Both the position numbers and the translations under genes were made by a program. DNA of 54,482 nucleotides, taken from positions 1-54,482 of the forward strand of contig NZ_BEWA01000031.1 of assembly GCF_003112535.1 (NCBI RefSeq). The letters run 5' to 3'. Position 1 is the first letter of the stretch. Each line of letters starts with the position of its first letter. The DNA comes from Streptomyces rishiriensis. Lineage in GTDB: Bacteria > Actinomycetota > Actinomycetes > Streptomycetales > Streptomycetaceae. Of the stretch, positions 50,498 to 54,482 are shown one piece after another. Under the pieces are notes generated by a model. That model saw only the letters and a program-made list of their open reading frames with translations. It was not told the DNA's origin and ran no database searches.

Positions 50498-52936
50498 TCA
50501 GCCACGGAGGCGGGACATGGTGGGGTCGAACAGGGGCTCCTCGGTGACGACCGCCTCGACGCGCTGGTCGAAGTAGCCGATGTGCAGCACGGTCCCGGGG
50601 GTCGCGAGTTCCGCCGGGAGCCAGGCGTAGGCGATGCCCTTGCCGATGGTGTAGCCGTGGGCGGCGCTGGTGACGTAGCCGACCGGCCGGTCGCCGTCGA
50701 AGACGGGCTCCTTGCCCAGGACGGCCGAGCGGGGGTCGTCGATCACGAGGCAGGACAGCTTGCGCCGGACGTTCTCCTTGCGGCGCAGCAGTGCCGCCTT
50801 GCCGACGAAGTCGTCCTTGTCGAGCTTGACCGCGAAGCCGACGCCCGCCTCGTAGGGGTCGTGCTCGTAGGTCATGTCGGTGCCGAAGGAGCGGTAACCC
50901 TTCTCCAGGCGCAGGCTGTTGAAGGCGCCGCGGCCGGCGATGACGCCGCCGAGGGGCCGGGCGGCCTCCCACAGGGTGTCCCAGAGCTTCTGGCCCTGGT
51001 CGGCGGTGGTGTAGATCTCCCAGCCCAGTTCCCCGACGTAGCTCAGGCGCATGGCGGTGACGGGCACCGAGCCGATGTAGGCGGGCTTGGCGCGGAAGTA
51101 CTTCAGCCCGTCGTTCGAGAAGTCGGTGTCGGTGAGGGGCTGCAGGACCTTGCGGGCGAGCGGGCCCCACAGGCCGATGCAGCAGGTGCCGGGGGTGATG
51201 TCGCGGACCTGGACCGTGCCGTCGGCCGGGAGGTGACGGGTGATCCAGTCCAGGTCGAGGTTGCCGTTGGCGCCGATCTGGAACGTGTCGCGGGCCAGCC
51301 GTGCGACGGTGACGTCGCTGCGGATGCCGCCGTCGTGGTCGAGGAAGAGGGTGTAGGTCACCGAGCCGACGGATTTGGCGACCTTGCCGGTGCACAGACG
51401 CTCCAGGAGGTCGGCGGCGCCGGGGCCGCTCACCTCCAGGCGCTTGAGGGCCGTCATGTCGTACATCGCGACGGTCTCGCGGGTGGCCTGGGCCTCGGCG
51501 CCGACGATCGGCGACCAGAACCGCGCGGCCCAGTCGCCCGGGGTCGGGATGCTGCGGCCGTCCACGAGGGGGGCGTTGGCCTCGTACCACTGCGGGCGCT
51601 CCCAGCCGTTCGCCTCCAGGAAGAAGGCGCCGTGCTCCTGCTGGCGGGCGTGGAAGGGGCTGGTGCGGATCGGGCGCGGGTCCCCGGACGGCTGGAGGGG
51701 GTGGAGGATGTCGTAGACCTCGACGAAGTTCTGGCAGTCGCGGGCCAGGACGTACTCCGGGGAGAGCTGGTGCGGCTCGAAGCGGTTGATGTCGCACTCG
51801 TGCAGGTCGAAGGAGGAGCAGTAGCCGTCGACCAGCCATTCGGCCATGGCGCGTCCCACGCCGGCGGAGTGGGTGACCCAGACCGCCTCGGCGACCCAGA
51901 AGCCCTTGACGTCCCGTGACTCGCCGAGAAGCGGGAAGTTGTCCGTGGTGAAGGAGAACAGGCCGTTGATGCCCTCCTCGACCTTCGCCTCCTTGGTGAC
52001 GGGAAGGAGCGCCTGGGTCTCGGTCCAGGCGTCCGCGAAGTCGTCCTCGGTGAATTTCAGGACCGACGGCATGCCGTCGGCGTCGTCGACGGAGAGGATC
52101 TCGTCGGCGGTGATGGGCATGGGGCGGTGGCCGTAGTAGCCGATGCCGATGCCGTCGAAGCGGTCGCGGTAGTAGAGGTCGGCGTCCTGGTGGCGCAGGA
52201 TCGGCCGGACCGCCTCCTCGGTCTGACCGGCGAGGGCCGGGATCGGGCCGGTCCAGGCGAGCTGGTGGGCGAGCGGGGTGAGCGGGAGGTTCATCCCGGC
52301 CATGCGGGCGATCTTCGGGCCCCAGATGCCGGCGCAGCAGACGACGATGTCCGCCGGGATCTCACCCTGGTCGGTCAGCACACCGGTGACCTCGCCGTCC
52401 GCCTTCAGGACGTCGAGTACCTCGTGGCGGGCGAGGAAGGTCACGCCGCGCTCGGTGGCCCGGCGGATCTGGGCCTCGACGGCGAGGACGGCCTTGGCGA
52501 GGCCGTCGGTGGGAACGAGGAGGCCGCCGAGGACCTTGTCGGGGTTGACCAGCGGGTGCTGCTCGAGGCATTCGTCCGCGGTGAGCAGGCGGGCCTCGAT
52601 GCCCCAGGCGGTGATCCAGCCGTGGCGGCGGTGCAGTTCGGTGAGGCGCTCGGGGGTGGTGGCCACTTCGAGACCGCCGACCTGGAGGAAGCAGGGCTTG
52701 CCGTCGACGTCGAGGGAGCAGAACTTCTCGACCGTGTACCGGGCCAGCTCGGTCATGGTCTTGGAGGAGTTCGTCTGGAAGACCAGGCCGGGGGCGTGTG
52801 AGGTGGAGCCCCCGGTGGCGGGCAGCGGGCCCTGGTCGACCACGGTCACCTCGGTCCAGCCTCGCGCGGAGATCTCGTCCGCGAGAGCCGCGCCCACGAC
52901 TCCCGCTCCGATGATGACCACTCGGGGTCCCGCCAT
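50498..52936 (-). CDS. Dimethylglycine oxidase (FAD + GcvT-like folate domains)
   Basis: An 812-aa enzyme. N-terminal FAD motif VVIIGAGVVGAALADEI; His47 in GSTSHAPGLV sits where the Arthrobacter dimethylglycine oxidase binds FAD covalently. The dehydrogenase domain runs to about 400 (DNFPLLGESRDVKGFWVAEA). From about 430 there is a GcvT-type folate-binding domain (YDMTALKRLEVSGPGAADLL, RLSYVGELGWEIYTTADQG, GYVTSAAHGYTIGKGIAYAW). It removes one methyl from dimethylglycine giving sarcosine and passes formaldehyde to THF. It heads the DMGO-folD-sox operon with palindromic sites just upstream. Confidence 0.93.
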   Translation of the reverse strand: MAGPRVVIIGAGVVGAALADEISARGWTEVTVVDQGPLPATGGSTSHAPGLVFQTNSSKTMTELARYTVEKFCSLDVDGKPCFLQVGGLEVATTPERLTELHRRHGWITAWGIEARLLTADECLEQHPLVNPDKVLGGLLVPTDGLAKAVLAVEAQIRRATERGVTFLARHEVLDVLKADGEVTGVLTDQGEIPADIVVCCAGIWGPKIARMAGMNLPLTPLAHQLAWTGPIPALAGQTEEAVRPILRHQDADLYYRDRFDGIGIGYYGHRPMPITADEILSVDDADGMPSVLKFTEDDFADAWTETQALLPVTKEAKVEEGINGLFSFTTDNFPLLGESRDVKGFWVAEAVWVTHSAGVGRAMAEWLVDGYCSSFDLHECDINRFEPHQLSPEYVLARDCQNFVEVYDILHPLQPSGDPRPIRTSPFHARQQEHGAFFLEANGWERPQWYEANAPLVDGRSIPTPGDWAARFWSPIVGAEAQATRETVAMYDMTALKRLEVSGPGAADLLERLCTGKVAKSVGSVTYTLFLDHDGGIRSDVTVARLARDTFQIGANGNLDLDWITRHLPADGTVQVRDITPGTCCIGLWGPLARKVLQPLTDTDFSNDGLKYFRAKPAYIGSVPVTAMRLSYVGELGWEIYTTADQGQKLWDTLWEAARPLGGVIAGRGAFNSLRLEKGYRSFGTDMTYEHDPYEAGVGFAVKLDKDDFVGKAALLRRKENVRRKLSCLVIDDPRSAVLGKEPVFDGDRPVGYVTSAAHGYTIGKGIAYAWLPAELATPGTVLHIGYFDQRVEAVVTEEPLFDPTMSRLRG

Positions 52937-52973
52937 CGCCGCACCTCCGGTCTGTTGATCAGCCGAGCCGATC

Positions 52974-53013
52974 GAGTTGCCGTTTACGCAACGCGGTTCA
53001 GGTTGCGCAACTC
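52974..53013. promoter_or_regulatory. Nested GTTGC palindromes upstream of dimethylglycine oxidase
   Basis: GAGTTGC (52974-52980) is mirrored by GCAACTC (53007-53013). Inside lie GTTGC-N7-GCAAC (52976-52992) and the perfect palindrome GTTGCGCAAC (53002-53011). The sites lie 38-77 bp before the start, overlapping where the promoter should be. An IclR-type regulator is the best candidate, as IclR sites are short palindromes and the local IclR gene is a remnant. Confidence 0.6.
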
Positions 53014-53081
53014 AATGTGCCTTCCGCGCAGGTGGGTGTCAAGGGCCCCGAGACCTCGGAGAACAGACCGGAACACGGCGA

Positions 53082-53126
53082 TGCCCGGTGGGCGGCGCGC
53101 ATCTCGCGCGCGCCGCCCACCGGGCA
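53082..53126 (-). terminator. Strong terminator of the betaine transporter operon
   Basis: A perfect 19-bp stem (53082-53100 with 53108-53126) with a 7-nt loop lies 36 bp after the binding-protein stop. It separates the transporter from the demethylation operon. Confidence 0.88.
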
Positions 53127-53161
53127 CGATCCGACCGGATTCCCGCGTCCGGTCTGCGCCC

Positions 53162-54142
53162 CTACTTGATCCAGGCGTCCACCTTGGCGCGGTTGGCGTC
53201 GACCCACTTCTTGGCCGCGGCGTCGGGGGTCATCTTGTCGACGGCGATGTACTTGGCCACCGTGTTCTGGTCGTCGTTGGTCCAGTGGAAGTTCTTCACC
53301 AGGCGGTAGGCGGGGCTGGCGGACTTGGCGAACTTCGCGCTGACGATCTTGTCGAGGTCGTAGACGGGATAGTCGCAGGCGATCTTCGCGGCGTCGGCGT
53401 CGCAGCCCGCCTTGTACGCCGGCAGGTTCACCTTCACGAGCGGGACTTCGGAGAGGAACCACTGCGGCTCGTAGAAGTAGCCGATCACCCATTCCTTGTT
53501 CTTCTCGGCCTTGCGGTAGGCCTGGATGAGCGCGGTCTCGCTGCCCGCGTACACCACCTTGAAGTCGAGTTTCAGATTCTTGACCAGGGCCTCGTCATTG
53601 GTGACGTAGGACGGGTCGCCGTCCAGGAGCTGGCCCTTGCCGCCGGATTCGGAGGTCTTGAACTCGGCCGCGTACCTGTTCAGGCTCTTCCAGTCGGTGA
53701 TGTCGGGGTGGGCCTTGGCCAGCCACGGCGGCACGTACCAGCCGATGATGCCCTTGTTGCCGGTCGAGCCGGCCGAGACGGCCGTCTTCTGCCCGCCGAG
53801 GTACTTCTTCTTCAGGTCGTCGTGGCCCCAGTTCTCCAGGACGGCGTCGACCTCGCCCGTCCCGAACCCCTGCCAGGCGATCTCCTCCTTGAGGTCCTTC
53901 TTGGTGACCGTGCAGCCCAGGTCCTGGTGCGCGACGTAGGCGACGACCGCCGCGTCCGCCTCGTAGCCCACCCACGGGTTGACCGCGAGGTTGAAGACCC
54001 CGCACTTGCCCGAACCGCCCGCGCCGCCGCCGGAGGCGGAGGAGCTGTCACCGACCTTCGCCCCGCCGCACGCGGTGAGGGTGAGACCGAGGACCGCCAG
54101 GCCGGCCGCGCCGGCTCTCCATCGTCTTGCTTGCCTTGCCAT
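53162..54142 (-). CDS. Glycine betaine ABC transporter substrate-binding lipoprotein
   Basis: A 326-aa lipoprotein: signal AAGLAVLGLTLTAC with the lipid Cys at residue 25, then a Ser/Gly spacer. It belongs to the OpuAC/ProX type. NLAVNPWVGYEADAAVVAY, EIAWQGFGTGEVDAVLENWG and GIIGWYVPPWLAKAHPDI contain Trp/Tyr residues of the kind that form the aromatic cage for quaternary amines. DAAAKKWVDANRAKVDAWIK ends the protein. It sits 12 bp after the permease gene. Its place next to betaine-degrading genes suggests uptake for use as food rather than only as osmoprotectant. Confidence 0.93.
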   Translation of the reverse strand: MARQARRWRAGAAGLAVLGLTLTACGGAKVGDSSSASGGGAGGSGKCGVFNLAVNPWVGYEADAAVVAYVAHQDLGCTVTKKDLKEEIAWQGFGTGEVDAVLENWGHDDLKKKYLGGQKTAVSAGSTGNKGIIGWYVPPWLAKAHPDITDWKSLNRYAAEFKTSESGGKGQLLDGDPSYVTNDEALVKNLKLDFKVVYAGSETALIQAYRKAEKNKEWVIGYFYEPQWFLSEVPLVKVNLPAYKAGCDADAAKIACDYPVYDLDKIVSAKFAKSASPAYRLVKNFHWTNDDQNTVAKYIAVDKMTPDAAAKKWVDANRAKVDAWIK

Positions 54143-54154
54143 GTGTCGTGCTCC

Positions 54155-54482
54155 TTAAGCGCTCGCGCGGCGCGCGGCTGCCTGAGTGATCCGGTCGAAC
54201 ATGACTCCGAGAAGGACGATGGCCAGCCCTGCGGCGAGCCCCTTCCCGAACAGTTGGCCCTGCGAGAACCCGGCCACGACGTCGTAGCCGAGGGCGCCCG
54301 CCCCCACCAGGCCGCCGACCACGACCATCGACAGGACGTAGATCAGGCCCTGGTTGGTGGCGAGGGTCAGGGCGCCACGCGCCATCGGCAGCTGGACCTT
54401 GGCGATGATCTGCCAGGTGTCGCACCCGGCGGCGGTGGCCGCCTCCACGGTGGTCGCGGGCACGGCCCGCACCCCATCCGCG
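54155..54482 (-). CDS. Betaine ABC transporter permease, C-terminal part (window edge)
   Basis: The C-terminal 109 residues or so of a ProW/OpuAB-like permease. The EAA loop that docks the ATPase reads TVEAATAAGCDTWQIIAKVQ followed by LPMARGALTLATNQG. Membrane segments follow (LIYVLSMVVVGGLVGAGAL, GKGLAAGLAIVLLGVMFD). The 5' part lies outside the window, so the start is unknown. Confidence 0.9.
   Translation of the reverse strand, partial: ADGVRAVPATTVEAATAAGCDTWQIIAKVQLPMARGALTLATNQGLIYVLSMVVVGGLVGAGALGYDVVAGFSQGQLFGKGLAAGLAIVLLGVMFDRITQAAARRASA

Overview
The window is very GC-rich, uses GTG and TTG starts freely, and packs genes with 4-nt stop/start overlaps. It carries an AfsR/SARP-type regulator, CGNR, TetR, LysR and IclR regulators and IS110/IS630/IS5 sequences. 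This points to a Streptomyces (or very close actinomycete) chromosome. Accessory catabolic genes and many decayed genes suggest a variable region rather than the conserved core.

Layout. 1-1.5 kb: an IS110-family element, running off the left edge. 1.7-3.1 kb: an alpha/beta hydrolase divergent from a CGNR regulator, with three matching boxes between them. 3.4-5.8 kb: an NADP/F420-type oxidoreductase and a variant inositol-phosphatase-like gene divergent from a LysR regulator. 6.2-8.0 kb: a secreted subtilase with a P domain. 8.1-11.5 kb: transposase relics, a cytosine-deaminase/ASCH fusion, a YciI relic, a membrane zinc peptidase and a beta-mannosidase relic. 11.5-17.9 kb: a 985-aa kinase/aminotransferase-fold fusion, several Streptomyces-type hypothetical genes and an ArsR regulator. 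18-19 kb: a zinc alcohol dehydrogenase. 19.3-25.2 kb: a four-gene operon (CocE-type hydrolase, acyl-CoA ligase, crotonase, SDR) followed by a TetR gene; the same three-half-site operator lies in front of both. 25.2-28 kb: a cluster of gene fragments around one exported hydrolase. 27.9-30.7 kb: an MBL-fold hydrolase, an AraC regulator and an orphan ATP-grasp protein. 30.8-36 kb: a flavin-barrel protein and a hemerythrin-like protein divergent from a SARP/AAA regulator, with four tandem heptamers between them. 36.3-39.9 kb: a PEP-mutase-like protein, and a GH32 fructanase under a double LacI-type operator.

40-54.5 kb is a glycine-betaine demethylation locus: a betaine ABC transporter, dimethylglycine oxidase, FolD, sarcosine oxidase (SoxB, a fused SoxD-SoxA, SoxG) and a Rieske oxygenase. 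Together these would import betaine, strip its methyl groups stepwise to glycine and feed one-carbon units into folate. The end of the pathway is broken. glyA and sdaA survive only as fragments joined to each other and to half of a membrane-protein gene. The IclR regulator and an MBL hydrolase are also fused remnants.

Most notable: the blasticidin-S-deaminase/ASCH fusion, whose two halves both resemble enzymes acting on N4 of cytosine; the SoxDA fusion, whose linker looks like translated intergenic repeat; the mirror-image TetR operators; the SARP heptamer array; the apparently nested module duplication in the GH32 enzyme; and the multi-junction deletion scars. All calls are read from sequence and remembered family features; no database search was run.
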